NCBI RefSeq assembly: GCF_016785945.1
Contig: NZ_JAEMEF010000006.1
Span: 98,917 to 162,916, forward strand
Source of the DNA: Olleya sediminilitoris
GTDB taxonomy: Bacteria > Bacteroidota > Bacteroidia > Flavobacteriales > Flavobacteriaceae
Reading direction: 5' to 3'
Length of the DNA: 64,000 bases
Below are positions 27,242-36,692 of the stretch, one piece after another. Positions within the stretch are counted from its first letter, which is position 1; every line of letters starts with the position of its first letter. A program made the position numbers and the translations under genes. The notes beneath the pieces were generated by a model. That model saw only the letters and a program-made list of their open reading frames with translations, made no database searches and was not told where the DNA came from.

Positions 27242-28042
27242 ATGAAGAATTTATTTTACATCTTAATTACATTTTTAGTTTTTACTTCTTGTAGTGATTA
27301 TCAAAAGGCTTTAAAGTCTGAAGACGTTGCTGTTAAGTTTAAAATGGGAGAACAACTATATAATGAAGGAAAATTTAATAAAGCTAGTCGCTTATTTGAA
27401 CAAATTTTACCAGCATATAGAGGTAAGCCTCAAGCAGAAAAATTAATGTTTTTAGATGCAGATTGCTATTTTCAAACAGGTCAAGAATACTTAGCAGGTT
27501 ATAAGTTTGAGCGTTTTGCTTCATCATATCCTAAAAGTGAAAAGGTGGAAGAAGCCTATTATAAAAGCGCAATTAGTTATGCAGATTTAGCACCTGTATA
27601 TTCTAAAGAACAACACGATACAAATCACGCATTAGAAAAATTACAATTATTTGCAAACCTGTATCCAACGTCAGAGCACATGCCAAAAATTAACGAATTG
27701 GTAAAAGATTTAGAATACAGACTAGAATTTAAAGCTTACAGTATTGCAAAACAATACAATCATATTTCTGACTTTAAAGCATCAATAAGTGCTTTTAATA
27801 ACTTTATAGCAGATTTTCCTGGAACAACCTTACGTGAAAAAGCGTTGTTTTACAGATTTGATTCTGCTTATCAGTTAGCAATGAAAAGTGTAGAAAGTAA
27901 AAAAGAAGAAAGGTTAAATACAGCAATCACATATTATAATAGCTACAAAAAATCCAAAGGTGAATTAGAATTTTTGGAAGAAGCAGATAGTATGGCTGAA
28001 GATTTAAACGAACAATTACAACAATATAGTACCAAAAGCTAA
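27242..28042 (+). CDS. bamD: Outer-membrane assembly lipoprotein BamD
   Basis: Lipoprotein of the BAM complex that folds outer-membrane beta-barrels. Signal MKNLFYILITFLVFTSC (Cys17). Five tetratricopeptide-like repeats: EQLYNEGKFNKASRLFEQIL, DADCYFQTGQEYLAGYKFER, YYKSAISYADLA, AKQYNHISDFKASISAFNNF, LNTAITYYNSY. 266 aa is typical. Followed closely by the omega subunit gene. Confidence 0.93.
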   Translation: MKNLFYILITFLVFTSCSDYQKALKSEDVAVKFKMGEQLYNEGKFNKASRLFEQILPAYRGKPQAEKLMFLDADCYFQTGQEYLAGYKFERFASSYPKSEKVEEAYYKSAISYADLAPVYSKEQHDTNHALEKLQLFANLYPTSEHMPKINELVKDLEYRLEFKAYSIAKQYNHISDFKASISAFNNFIADFPGTTLREKALFYRFDSAYQLAMKSVESKKEERLNTAITYYNSYKKSKGELEFLEEADSMAEDLNEQLQQYSTKS

Positions 28043-28050
28043 TATATATT

Positions 28051-28380
28051 ATGGATTTAAAAAAAATCGACGCTCCGTTATCAACGACTACTTATAACAG
28101 AAATGCAATTGATGCTCCAACAAACAACATTTATGAAGCAATTTCAGTTATTTCTAGAAGAGCAGAGCAAATTAATTCTGAAATTAAAAAGGAATTAATT
28201 GAAAAGCTTGAAGAGTTTGCTACTTATAATGACAGTTTAGAAGAAATTTTTGAAAACAAAGAACAAATTGAAGTCTCTAAGTTTTACGAAAAATTACCTA
28301 AACCTCATGCTTTAGCAGTTCAAGAATGGTTAGATGACAAAATCTACCACAGAAATACAGAGCAAGATAAAAAAGACTAA
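28051..28380 (+). CDS. rpoZ: RNA polymerase omega subunit, Bacteroidota type
   Basis: 109 aa. Core omega signature NNIYEAISVISRRAEQIN matches the conserved helix that binds the beta' C-terminus. The C-terminal extension (VSKFYEKLPKPHALAVQEWL) is characteristic of Bacteroidota. Between bamD (8 bp) and coaBC (4 bp), an arrangement common in Flavobacteriia. Confidence 0.88.
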   Translation: MDLKKIDAPLSTTTYNRNAIDAPTNNIYEAISVISRRAEQINSEIKKELIEKLEEFATYNDSLEEIFENKEQIEVSKFYEKLPKPHALAVQEWLDDKIYHRNTEQDKKD

Positions 28381-28384
28381 AACT

Positions 28385-29596
28385 ATGTCTATATTAAGTG
28401 GCAAAAATATACTATTAGGCGTCAGTGCTGGTATTGCTGCTTACAAGACTGCTACATTAGTCAGAGCATTCATAAAAGCAGGTGCCAACGTAAAAGTCGT
28501 TATGACACCTGCTTCTAAAGATTTTGTTACTCCGTTAACACTATCTACACTATCCAAAAATCCTGTTCATTCAACATTTACTAACGATGATGATGATAAT
28601 GCTATGTGGAATAACCATGTAGAATTAGGACTTTGGGCAGATTATTTTGTTGTTGCTCCTGCAACAGCAAATACATTGTCAAAAATGGCAAATGGTACTT
28701 GTGACAATCTTTTATTAGCAACCTATTTATCGGCAAAATGTAAAGTGTATTTTGCACCAGCAATGGATTTGGATATGTATATTCATCCATCCTCAGTGCA
28801 TTCTTTTGAAACACTTAAAAGCTATGGTAATGTTATGATTCCTGCTACTTCAGGAGAATTAGCTAGTGGACTTGTTGGTCAAGGTCGTATGGCAGAACCA
28901 GAAGATATTGTTTCGTTTATAGAAAAAGATATCATTAACGGTTTGCCTTTAAAAAACAAAACCGTTTTAATAACAGCTGGACCAACCTATGAAGCTATAG
29001 ATCCTGTAAGATTTATTGGTAATCATTCCTCTGGAAAAATGGGGTTTGAAATTGCAAAAGCAGCAGCTAATTTAGGAGCAAATGTTGTTTTAATTTCTGG
29101 TCCAACGCATCAAACGGTTAATCATAACTTAATTAAAGTTATTCCTGTGGTAAGTGCACAACAAATGTATGATGCTGCTCACCTTCATTTTAATAAATCT
29201 GATATTGCTATATTGTCTGCTGCGGTTGCAGACTATAGACCAAAAAATATCGCTACTCAAAAAATAAAAAAGAAAACTTCAACGTTAACTTTAGAGTTAG
29301 AAAAAACAAAAGATATTTTAGCCTCATTAGGTCAAATTAAAACCAAGCAGTTTCTTGTAGGTTTTGCTTTAGAAACTAATAACGAGCTTGAGCATGCAAA
29401 ATTGAAGCTTAAAAAGAAGAATTTAGATTTAATTGTTTTAAATTCGTTAAACGATAAAGGTGCAGGATTTAAGTCTGATACAAATAAAGTAACTTTAATT
29501 AATAAAGACGAAGAAGCTACTGTTTACCAGTTGAAATCTAAAGCTGAAGTTGCTAAAGACCTTTTTAATACTATAATAAATACACTAAATGCGTAA
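28385..29596 (+). CDS. coaBC: Bifunctional phosphopantothenoylcysteine decarboxylase/synthetase CoaBC
   Basis: Two steps of coenzyme A synthesis. CoaC flavodoxin-like half: LLGVSAGIAAYKTATLVRA, NHVELGLWAD (active His), PATANTLSKMANG, APAMDLDMY. CoaB half from about residue 190: LITAGPTYEAIDPVRFI, NHSSGKMG, SAAVADYRP. Start placed at MSILSGK (28385), where homologues begin and just after the omega stop; the frame extends further into omega. 403 aa. Confidence 0.95.
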   Translation: MSILSGKNILLGVSAGIAAYKTATLVRAFIKAGANVKVVMTPASKDFVTPLTLSTLSKNPVHSTFTNDDDDNAMWNNHVELGLWADYFVVAPATANTLSKMANGTCDNLLLATYLSAKCKVYFAPAMDLDMYIHPSSVHSFETLKSYGNVMIPATSGELASGLVGQGRMAEPEDIVSFIEKDIINGLPLKNKTVLITAGPTYEAIDPVRFIGNHSSGKMGFEIAKAAANLGANVVLISGPTHQTVNHNLIKVIPVVSAQQMYDAAHLHFNKSDIAILSAAVADYRPKNIATQKIKKKTSTLTLELEKTKDILASLGQIKTKQFLVGFALETNNELEHAKLKLKKKNLDLIVLNSLNDKGAGFKSDTNKVTLINKDEEATVYQLKSKAEVAKDLFNTIINTLNA

Positions 29597-30476
29597 TTTT
29601 TTATTCTTATTTTTATTTTGTTTTAGTGTTTCAATCAACGCACAAGAGTTAAATGCTACTGTCGTTGTAAATGCACAGCAAACAGGTAATGAAAACTTAC
29701 AACAATTTAAAACACTTGAAAAACAACTGAAAGAATTTATATCTAATACACAATGGACAGATATAAAGGTTAAACCTCAAGAGCGTATAGATTGTAATTT
29801 TGTAATAAATATTAGTGAGTATTCAGGTAACAACTATAAAGCAACATTGCAAATACAATCGTCAAGACCAGTTTTTGGTTCAAGTTATACAACTCCAGTA
29901 TATAATATTAACGATAAAAATTTTACGTTTGAGTATATCGAGTTTCAAAACCTTATATATAATGAAACACAGTATGCCTCTAATTTAATATCTGTTTTAG
30001 CTTTTCATGTTAATATGATTTTAGGGATGGATGCAGAAACCTTTAAAAAACAAGGTGGTAGTAAGTATTTTGAGCAAGCACAAAACATTGTTAACTTTTC
30101 ACAGCAAGAAAATTATGCAGGATGGAAGTTAGCAGATGGTTTGCAAAGTAGATTTGCGTTAATAGACAATTTATTATCACCAACTTTTAAAGAATTTAGA
30201 ACCGTTTTATATGACTATCATAGACTTGGTTTGGATGCCATGAGTGTTAATCAAAAAGAAGCTAAAAACAAAATAGCATCTAGTTTGTCTTATTTCAAGG
30301 ATATGAATAGAAGACGCCCAAACTCGTATTTATTACGTGTGTTTTTTGATGCTAAAGCAGAAGAAATAGAACAAATTTTTTCTGATGGTCCAAGTGTTGA
30401 TATCGCAGACTTAATAGAAACACTTAACAAAGTGGCGCCAATACATTCTTCTAAATGGAGAAATATAAAATTTTAG
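29589..30476 (+). CDS. DUF4835 family secreted protein
   Basis: 295 aa with a Sec signal peptide (MRNFLFLFLFCFSVSINAQE, cleavage after NA). Family DUF4835: QLKEFISNTQWTD, CNFVINI, RPVFGSSYTTPVYN, YASNLISVLAFHVNMILGMD. It usually sits between coaBC and recN in Flavobacteriia, as here. The start overlaps the coaBC stop by 8 bp, so it is translationally coupled. Role unknown, periplasmic. Confidence 0.88.
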   Translation: MRNFLFLFLFCFSVSINAQELNATVVVNAQQTGNENLQQFKTLEKQLKEFISNTQWTDIKVKPQERIDCNFVINISEYSGNNYKATLQIQSSRPVFGSSYTTPVYNINDKNFTFEYIEFQNLIYNETQYASNLISVLAFHVNMILGMDAETFKKQGGSKYFEQAQNIVNFSQQENYAGWKLADGLQSRFALIDNLLSPTFKEFRTVLYDYHRLGLDAMSVNQKEAKNKIASSLSYFKDMNRRRPNSYLLRVFFDAKAEEIEQIFSDGPSVDIADLIETLNKVAPIHSSKWRNIKF

Positions 30477-30553
30477 ACTTAAATTATTTTCATTCTTAAA
30501 AAGCGAAAAACCAAAACTTTTCACTTTTTAATTTTTAACTTTTCACTTTAAGA

Positions 30554-32206
30554 ATGCTTACAGGATTAACAATAAAAAACTACGCATTAATAGATCAACT
30601 TCAGGTTAACTTTAACGATGGTTTTACCATTATTACAGGTGAAACTGGAGCAGGAAAATCTATATTATTAGGAGGCCTTTCTTTAATTTTAGGTAAACGA
30701 GCTGATTTGTCAAGTTTACGTAACCCTGAAAATAAGTGTATTATTGAAGCTACTTTTGATATTTCAAAATATAAACTTAAAACCTTATTTAAAGAACAAG
30801 ATTTAGATTACGAAACGCAGACAATAATTAGACGTGAAATTTTACCATCAGGAAAATCTAGAGCCTTCGTAAACGATTCGCCTGTAAACTTATCTAGTCT
30901 TCAAGCATTAGGTGAACAATTAATAGATATACATTCTCAGCATGAAACCATGCAATTGGTAAATGATGCTTTTCAATTTCAGGTGATTGATGCTTTAGCA
31001 AAAACAGACACTAATTTGTTGACTTATGCTACTTACTTAAAACAACATAAAGTTTTAAAAAAGGAATTAAAACAATTATTACAATTTCAAGCTGAAGCGA
31101 CTAAAGAGCACGATTACAATTCGTTTTTATTAAACGAATTGGTAGTAGCTAACCTAAAAGAAGATGAGTTAGAAACTTTAGAAGAAGAATATGAATTATT
31201 AAGTAATGTAGAAAATATTCAGCTTAAGTTAGAGGAAGCCAATGCACTGTTAAATGAAGAACAAAAAGGTGTTTTAACGTCTTTAAGAGAGGTTAAAACA
31301 GCATTACAAAAATTAGCAACAATATCCTCTAGCTACCAAGGTATTCTTGACAGAGTAACAAGTAGTTTGATTGATTTAGACGATGTTTTAGTAGATATTG
31401 AACGATTTGAAGGGAATTTAGATGCAGACCCTAATAGGTTAGAAGTGGTTAGTGGTAAACTAACGATACTAAATAATTTGTTGCAAAAACATCTAGTAAA
31501 GACAGTAGCAGAATTAATAATTATTAGAGACAATTTATCTAAAAAAGTTGAAGCTACAGAAAATGCAGATCAAGATATTTTAGCTAAAGAAAATGAAATT
31601 GCTGCATTAGAAAAGATTTTAAATACTGAAGCAAAACAAATTACTGATAAACGTAATAAGGCAATTCCAGAATTAAAAAAGCAATTAGAAGCAATTTTAA
31701 GTCAATTAGGTATGCCAAATGCCCAATTTGATATTAGTTTGCTAGCTTCTAATACGTATCTAAATAATGGTAAGGATAATTTAAACTTCTTGTTTTCTGC
31801 AAATAAAGGAGGTCAATTTAATATTCTTAAAAAAGCAGCTTCAGGTGGTGAGCTGTCTAGAATCATGTTGGCCATAAAATCTATTTTATCTAAATACGTC
31901 AAATTACCAACTATTATGTTTGACGAGATTGATACAGGTGTATCTGGAGAAATCTCTAATAAAATGGCTGATATAATGTCACAAATGAGTACTAAAATGC
32001 AAGTTTTTAGTATTACACATTTACCTCAAATTGCAGCAAAAGGGAATACACATTACAAAGTGTATAAAAAAGATGTTAATGAGGTAACAACAACTAATCT
32101 TATTAAGTTAAATCATGATGATCGTGTTGTTGAACTTGCACAAATGTTGGGCGGAAGTCAACTATCAGATTCGGCAATTGCACATGCCAAACAATTATTA
32201 AATTAG
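30554..32206 (+). CDS. recN: DNA repair protein RecN
   Basis: SMC-like ATPase for double-strand-break repair. Walker A GETGAGKSILLGGL at about residues 30-43, two coiled-coil arms (about 150-230 and 280-370), ABC signature ASGGELSRIMLAIK, Walker B TIMFDEIDTGVSGE. 550 aa, full length. Confidence 0.97.
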   Translation: MLTGLTIKNYALIDQLQVNFNDGFTIITGETGAGKSILLGGLSLILGKRADLSSLRNPENKCIIEATFDISKYKLKTLFKEQDLDYETQTIIRREILPSGKSRAFVNDSPVNLSSLQALGEQLIDIHSQHETMQLVNDAFQFQVIDALAKTDTNLLTYATYLKQHKVLKKELKQLLQFQAEATKEHDYNSFLLNELVVANLKEDELETLEEEYELLSNVENIQLKLEEANALLNEEQKGVLTSLREVKTALQKLATISSSYQGILDRVTSSLIDLDDVLVDIERFEGNLDADPNRLEVVSGKLTILNNLLQKHLVKTVAELIIIRDNLSKKVEATENADQDILAKENEIAALEKILNTEAKQITDKRNKAIPELKKQLEAILSQLGMPNAQFDISLLASNTYLNNGKDNLNFLFSANKGGQFNILKKAASGGELSRIMLAIKSILSKYVKLPTIMFDEIDTGVSGEISNKMADIMSQMSTKMQVFSITHLPQIAAKGNTHYKVYKKDVNEVTTTNLIKLNHDDRVVELAQMLGGSQLSDSAIAHAKQLLN

Positions 32207-32214
32207 AGGCTTAA

Positions 32215-32228
32215 TTTCCGCGAAAGCG
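32215..32228 (+). repeat. CGCTTWCGCGGAAA word, intergenic copy
   Basis: Intergenic exact copy (as TTTCCGCGAAAGCG) starting 9 bp after the recN stop. The other copies are inside genes at 3378-3391, 20698-20711 and 25487-25500 (exact), and at 20038-20051 and 32939-32952 (T to A at position 6). Confidence 0.7.
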
Positions 32229-32249
32229 AAATAAAAACATATTAAATAC

Positions 32250-32257
32250 TATCTTTG
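32250..32257 (+). promoter_or_regulatory. Bacteroidota -7 promoter box (TATCTTTG)
   Basis: Exact TAnnTTTG match 46 bp before the fabI start, a reasonable leader length. Confidence 0.45.
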
Positions 32258-32303
32258 AAAGATATTAAAATAAACTAACAACTTAACTGATAAACTATAA
32301 GTT

Positions 32304-33128
32304 ATGTCATACAATTTATTAAAAGGAAAAAGAGGAATTATATTTGGAGCATTAGATGAAAATTCTATTGCTTGGAAAACTGCCGAACGTGTTCATGAAG
32401 AAGGAGGTACGTTTGTTTTAACCAATGCACCAGTTGCAATGCGTATGGGACAAATAAATGCTTTAGCAGAAAAAACTGGATCACAGATTATACCTGCAGA
32501 TGCAACAAGTGAAGAAGATTTACAAAATCTTGTTGAAAAATCTATGGAGATTTTAGGAGGTAAAATAGATTTTGTATTACATTCTATAGGTATGTCAATT
32601 AATGTTAGAAAAGGTAAACATTATACAGATCAAAATTATGCTTGGACACAAAAAGGTACAGACGTATCAGCAATGTCTTTTCATAAAACAATGCAGACTT
32701 TATATAAACAAGATGCAATGAATGAATGGGGAAGTATCGTAGCTTTAACTTATATGGCTGCACAACGTGTCTTTCCTGATTATAACGATATGGCAGATAA
32801 TAAAGCTTATTTAGAAAGTATCGCTCGTAGTTTTGGTTACTTTTTTGGAAGAGACAAAAAAGTACGTGTTAATACAATTTCACAATCACCAACGCCAACT
32901 ACTGCAGGTAGTGGAGTTAAAGGTTTTGATGGGTTTATCGCTTACGCGGAAAAAATGTCTCCTTTAGGTAATGCAACAGCCTTAGATTGTGCTAACTATA
33001 CCGTATCATTATTTAGTGATTTAACTAAACGTGTGACACTACAAAACTTATTCCACGATGGAGGTTTTAGTAACATGGGAGTAAGTGATGCGGTTATGAA
33101 TGCATTTGTAGAAGGTCAAGATAAATAA
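32304..33128 (+). CDS. fabI: Enoyl-[acyl-carrier-protein] reductase FabI
   Basis: Last reductive step of fatty-acid elongation, NADH-dependent, short-chain dehydrogenase fold. Starts with LLKGKRGIIFGALDENSIAW (nucleotide loop), SIGMS, and catalytic Tyr-x6-Lys in YNDMADNK; substrate loop ISQSPTPTTAGSGVKGF. 274 aa. Single gene with its own promoter box and terminator. Contains a CGCTTACGCGGAAA word at 32939-32952 read as AYAEK. Confidence 0.95.
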   Translation: MSYNLLKGKRGIIFGALDENSIAWKTAERVHEEGGTFVLTNAPVAMRMGQINALAEKTGSQIIPADATSEEDLQNLVEKSMEILGGKIDFVLHSIGMSINVRKGKHYTDQNYAWTQKGTDVSAMSFHKTMQTLYKQDAMNEWGSIVALTYMAAQRVFPDYNDMADNKAYLESIARSFGYFFGRDKKVRVNTISQSPTPTTAGSGVKGFDGFIAYAEKMSPLGNATALDCANYTVSLFSDLTKRVTLQNLFHDGGFSNMGVSDAVMNAFVEGQDK

Positions 33129-33148
33129 TATATTGAATATTTAGTATT

Positions 33149-33181
33149 TAAAAGCCTTACAGTTTTGTAAGGCTTTTTTAG
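33149..33181 (+). terminator. Intrinsic terminator after fabI
   Basis: AAAAGCCTTAC, loop AGTTTT, GTAAGGCTTTTTTA: 11-bp stem ending in a T-run, 20 bp after the fabI stop. Confidence 0.88.
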
Positions 33182-33322
33182 TTTAATGTCTTTTGTTAAT
33201 GTTATGATCCAGGTATTATAACCATTCTTTGGTGTGTTTTATCGATTTAGTAGTGTATGCATTCTATTGTTGTCAATATTTCAATACTTTTAAAAAATAA
33301 TTAACTTACACTACAATTTAAT

Positions 33323-35614
33323 ATGAAGAAAAATACTTTATTATTTTTAATATTATTTTCGGCAGTTTATACTTTTGCTCAATTGCAAGTTGGTGTTGGA
33401 AATACTCAGCAAACTATTTTGCCAATAGATTCATATAATGACTTTTTTTATAGTCAAGATTTAATGGTATACATTGATAGTACTACCAAAACAATGTTTG
33501 AGGACACTTCTGATAGGTTAGGTGTTGCAAAATTGACAGCATTAGAAGGTGATAATTTCTCAAACCCAATAGCATTTACGCCATCCGCAGAAGGTTCTAC
33601 ATGTGATACTTCAAATTATACGTTTTCTTATAATTTTAGTTCAGGTTATACAGATAGTGGTTTAGACGGTACATGTAACACAACAAATACAGGGCAGGAT
33701 ATATTTTTATCTTGGACTTCAACTTCTGATGCTTTAATTTGGAATGATGGAGGAGGTAGTCCAGGGGTTGTAATTCGTGATGCTTCAACAGGTAATGAAA
33801 TAACTTGTGCTGCAACATTTGCTAGTGATGATTATGTTTTATCAGGTTGGACTCTAGGTCAAGATCTTATAATCCAGGTTTATGATTTTGGAGCACCAGA
33901 TGTTAATCCATTGTCGTTTTGTTTAGCAGAATACAATTTACCAGCTAATCCAGATTGCGCAGAAAATGTAATGGCTACACCTAATTCAACTTGTGGTATT
34001 TTTAACACAATACTGACTTGGGATGCTGTAGCTGAAGCCGAAGGTTATAATTTAACAGTAGGAACAACATCTGGAGGGAATGATATTCTAGATGATGTGA
34101 ATGTAGGAGACGTGGTAAGTTATGAAGTTGAAAATCAAACATCAAATACTACGTATTATTATACTTTAATACCATATAATATATTTGGTCCAGCTATTGA
34201 TTGTGTTGAAAATACTTATACAACTATTGCTGCTATGTGTTATTGTGAATCTGTACCTTCAAGTATTGATGGTTCGGGTATTGGTAATTTACAAGTTGCC
34301 ACTACAGATTTTGTCAGTGCAGGTGATGTTTCATATGAAGATTTTACTGGTGCTCCAGTTGATTTAGGTCAAGGTATATCTGCAAATGTGGTAATTACAT
34401 TTATGACTAACTATGCATACGGTACAAATATTTGGATTGATTTTAATGATGATTTTGTTTTTGATGCTTCAGAATTAATGTACACAGGTGTGTCTCCAGA
34501 TGGAGATACAGGTACAGATATTTTAGATGCTTCATTTATGCTGTCTGAGACAGCAACTTTAGGGATACATAGAATGCGAATAGTAACTGATTATACAAAT
34601 TCAGATGCTACTGATCCATGTAATAGTTCTAGTTATGGTGTAACTATGGATGTGGATGTTAATATTGATGATATAACTTGTGCTCCTCCAGCAGGATCAG
34701 CAACGGTAGTTGCTGATTGTGCAAACTTTGAGTTTTATATTGATGTAGATGTTACTGACTTAGGTAGTGATTCTCCTTCAATATTTGATGGTTCAACGAC
34801 AACACCAGTAACTGCTTTAGGTGTGTATACAGTTGGTCCTTATACAGATAGTAGTAGTGTAGCATTAACATTACAACATGGATCTAGTGCAGTATGTGAT
34901 GTTAGTTTAGGTAATTTTACTAATTTATGTCCACCAATAAACGATGATTGTGCAAATGCAATTACAATTACACAGTTTAATAATGGTGATACCCAAGATG
35001 CAACAAATGCAACAAATAATGATGGGTTTATTATTGAAACAGGATGTGGATCTGCTAATGATGGTGTATGGTATACTTTTAAAATTGCTGATGCAGGTAC
35101 AATTGATGTAGCAATATCTAATATAGTTGGATGGAATCCAGAAATTACAGTGTTATCAGGAGATTGTGGAGCGTTTACTTGTGTTGGGAATTCTGATTCA
35201 GGTTTTGTAGGTGATGGTGAATCATATTCTTTTTCTGCAACTGCAGGTACACAGTATTGGGTAAATGTAGCTCATAATAGTGGAACTATAGATAATGCTG
35301 AAGGTTCTTTTAGAATTAATGTTAATACATCAGATACTGCAACTTTACAAGATTTAAGTTTAAGTACTGAAGACTTTAGAAAAGAATCATTATTTACCTA
35401 CTATCCAAACCCAGTTAGTAATAGTTTAAACTTAAAAGCTCAAAAAGAGATTTCAAATGTTAGTGTTTATAATATGTTAGGTCAAGAAGTTTACAGAAAC
35501 TCACCAAACAGTTTTAATAGCACTGTAGATATGGCTAATTTAGATTCAGGTGCATATTTTGTTAAAGTAACTATTAATGATACTACCGAAACAATTAAAA
35601 TTATTAAGAACTAA
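33323..35614 (+). CDS. Type IX-secreted surface protein with GEVED domain
   Basis: 763 aa. Sec signal MKKNTLLFLILFSAVYTFAQ, then low-complexity Thr/Asp/Asn-rich beta domains. A fibronectin III-like segment (about 210-305, TILTWDAVAEAEGYNLTVG), a GEVED domain (about 310-455, IWIDFNDDFVFDASELMYTG, a likely Ca2+-binding loop), a further beta-sandwich (about 555-670, DGVWYTFKIADAGTIDVAI), and the type A sorting domain at 685-763 (TYYPNPVSNSLNLKAQ to VKVTINDTTETIKIIKN). Exported across the outer membrane by the type IX system and anchored or released. Adhesive or matrix role inferred. Monocistronic. Confidence 0.88.
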   Translation: MKKNTLLFLILFSAVYTFAQLQVGVGNTQQTILPIDSYNDFFYSQDLMVYIDSTTKTMFEDTSDRLGVAKLTALEGDNFSNPIAFTPSAEGSTCDTSNYTFSYNFSSGYTDSGLDGTCNTTNTGQDIFLSWTSTSDALIWNDGGGSPGVVIRDASTGNEITCAATFASDDYVLSGWTLGQDLIIQVYDFGAPDVNPLSFCLAEYNLPANPDCAENVMATPNSTCGIFNTILTWDAVAEAEGYNLTVGTTSGGNDILDDVNVGDVVSYEVENQTSNTTYYYTLIPYNIFGPAIDCVENTYTTIAAMCYCESVPSSIDGSGIGNLQVATTDFVSAGDVSYEDFTGAPVDLGQGISANVVITFMTNYAYGTNIWIDFNDDFVFDASELMYTGVSPDGDTGTDILDASFMLSETATLGIHRMRIVTDYTNSDATDPCNSSSYGVTMDVDVNIDDITCAPPAGSATVVADCANFEFYIDVDVTDLGSDSPSIFDGSTTTPVTALGVYTVGPYTDSSSVALTLQHGSSAVCDVSLGNFTNLCPPINDDCANAITITQFNNGDTQDATNATNNDGFIIETGCGSANDGVWYTFKIADAGTIDVAISNIVGWNPEITVLSGDCGAFTCVGNSDSGFVGDGESYSFSATAGTQYWVNVAHNSGTIDNAEGSFRINVNTSDTATLQDLSLSTEDFRKESLFTYYPNPVSNSLNLKAQKEISNVSVYNMLGQEVYRNSPNSFNSTVDMANLDSGAYFVKVTINDTTETIKIIKN

Positions 35615-35632
35615 CCTTAATTTTTAATACCA

Positions 35633-35664
35633 TTAAAAGCCACCTATATTGGTGGCTTTTTTTA
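35633..35664 (+). terminator. Intrinsic terminator after the T9SS protein
   Basis: AAAAGCCACC, loop TATAT, TGGTGGCTTTTTTTA: 9- to 10-bp stem with a T-run. Confidence 0.9.
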
Positions 35665-35687
35665 TATGATTAACTTACATTTGTGAT

Positions 35688-36692
35688 ATGAAACTACATT
35701 TTTCTTTTATTATCCCAGTTTATAATCGTCCTAATGAAATAGAAGAGCTTTTATTAAGTTTTTCAAAATTAGATACAGTGGTTGATTATGAGATTGTTAT
35801 TATAGAAGACGGTTCTTCTATTACAGCTAAAGATGTAGTTGAAAAATATTCCGATACATTAGATATATCCTACTATTTTAAACCTAATTCCGGTCCAGGA
35901 GATTCTAGAAATTACGGAATGCAAAAAGCAAAAGGTAATTATTTTATTATTTTAGATAGTGATTGTTTATTACCTAAAGACTATTTAACTCAAGTTGAAA
36001 ATAGTTTAAAACAAGATTTTGTAGATTGTTTTGGTGGTCCAGATGGTGCACATCAATCGTTTACTAATCTTCAAAAAGCTATAGATTTTAGTATGACATC
36101 CATATTAACAACAGGAGGGATTAGAGGAAATAAAAAAAGTTTAGACAAGTTTCAGCCTAGAAGTTTTAATATGGGATTGTCTAAACAAGCTTTTAAGGCT
36201 ACTAATGGTTTTGGAAACATACATCCAGGAGAAGATCCAGATTTATCCATTAGATTATGGAATTTAGGTTATAGAACAAAATTAATTCCAGAAGCCTATG
36301 TGTTTCATAAAAGACGTATTTCATGGTCTAAATTCTATAAGCAAGTCAATAAGTTTGGCTCTGTAAGACCAATATTAAATAAATGGCATCCTCAAACTAA
36401 AAAGATAACCTATTGGTTTCCTACTGTGTTTTGTTTTAGTGTTTTAATAGCTTTAATATTGACTATGTTTAATTTTTATTGGCCAATTTATATGGTAATA
36501 GGATACTTTATAATGATATTTATTTCAGCTTTAGCTAAAACAAAAAGTATAATTATAGCAGTTCAGTCTATATTAGCAGTATGCATTCAATTTTTAGGTT
36601 ATGGTTATGGTTTTTTTAAATCAACAATAATGTTAACTTTAAAAAAAGAAACACCAGAGCAACTTTTTCCACATTTGTTTTTCAAGAATTAA
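35688..36692 (+). CDS. Family 2 glycosyltransferase, membrane-associated
   Basis: 334 aa. GT-A fold: FIIPVYNRPNEIEELLLSF, VIIEDGSS (nucleotide binding), NSGPGDSRNYGM, ILDSDCLLP (DxD-like metal motif) and GEDPDLSIRLWNLGY. C-terminal two or three membrane helices (about 245-320). Transfers a sugar from a nucleotide donor to an unknown acceptor at the inner membrane. The YbbR-like gene starts immediately at its stop. Confidence 0.9.
   Translation: MKLHFSFIIPVYNRPNEIEELLLSFSKLDTVVDYEIVIIEDGSSITAKDVVEKYSDTLDISYYFKPNSGPGDSRNYGMQKAKGNYFIILDSDCLLPKDYLTQVENSLKQDFVDCFGGPDGAHQSFTNLQKAIDFSMTSILTTGGIRGNKKSLDKFQPRSFNMGLSKQAFKATNGFGNIHPGEDPDLSIRLWNLGYRTKLIPEAYVFHKRRISWSKFYKQVNKFGSVRPILNKWHPQTKKITYWFPTVFCFSVLIALILTMFNFYWPIYMVIGYFIMIFISALAKTKSIIIAVQSILAVCIQFLGYGYGFFKSTIMLTLKKETPEQLFPHLFFKN

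Noticed and set aside
35676..35683. TACATTTG box before the glycosyltransferase
   Set aside because: Ends 4 bp before the ATG, leaving no room for a leader; chance match is likely in this AT-rich DNA.
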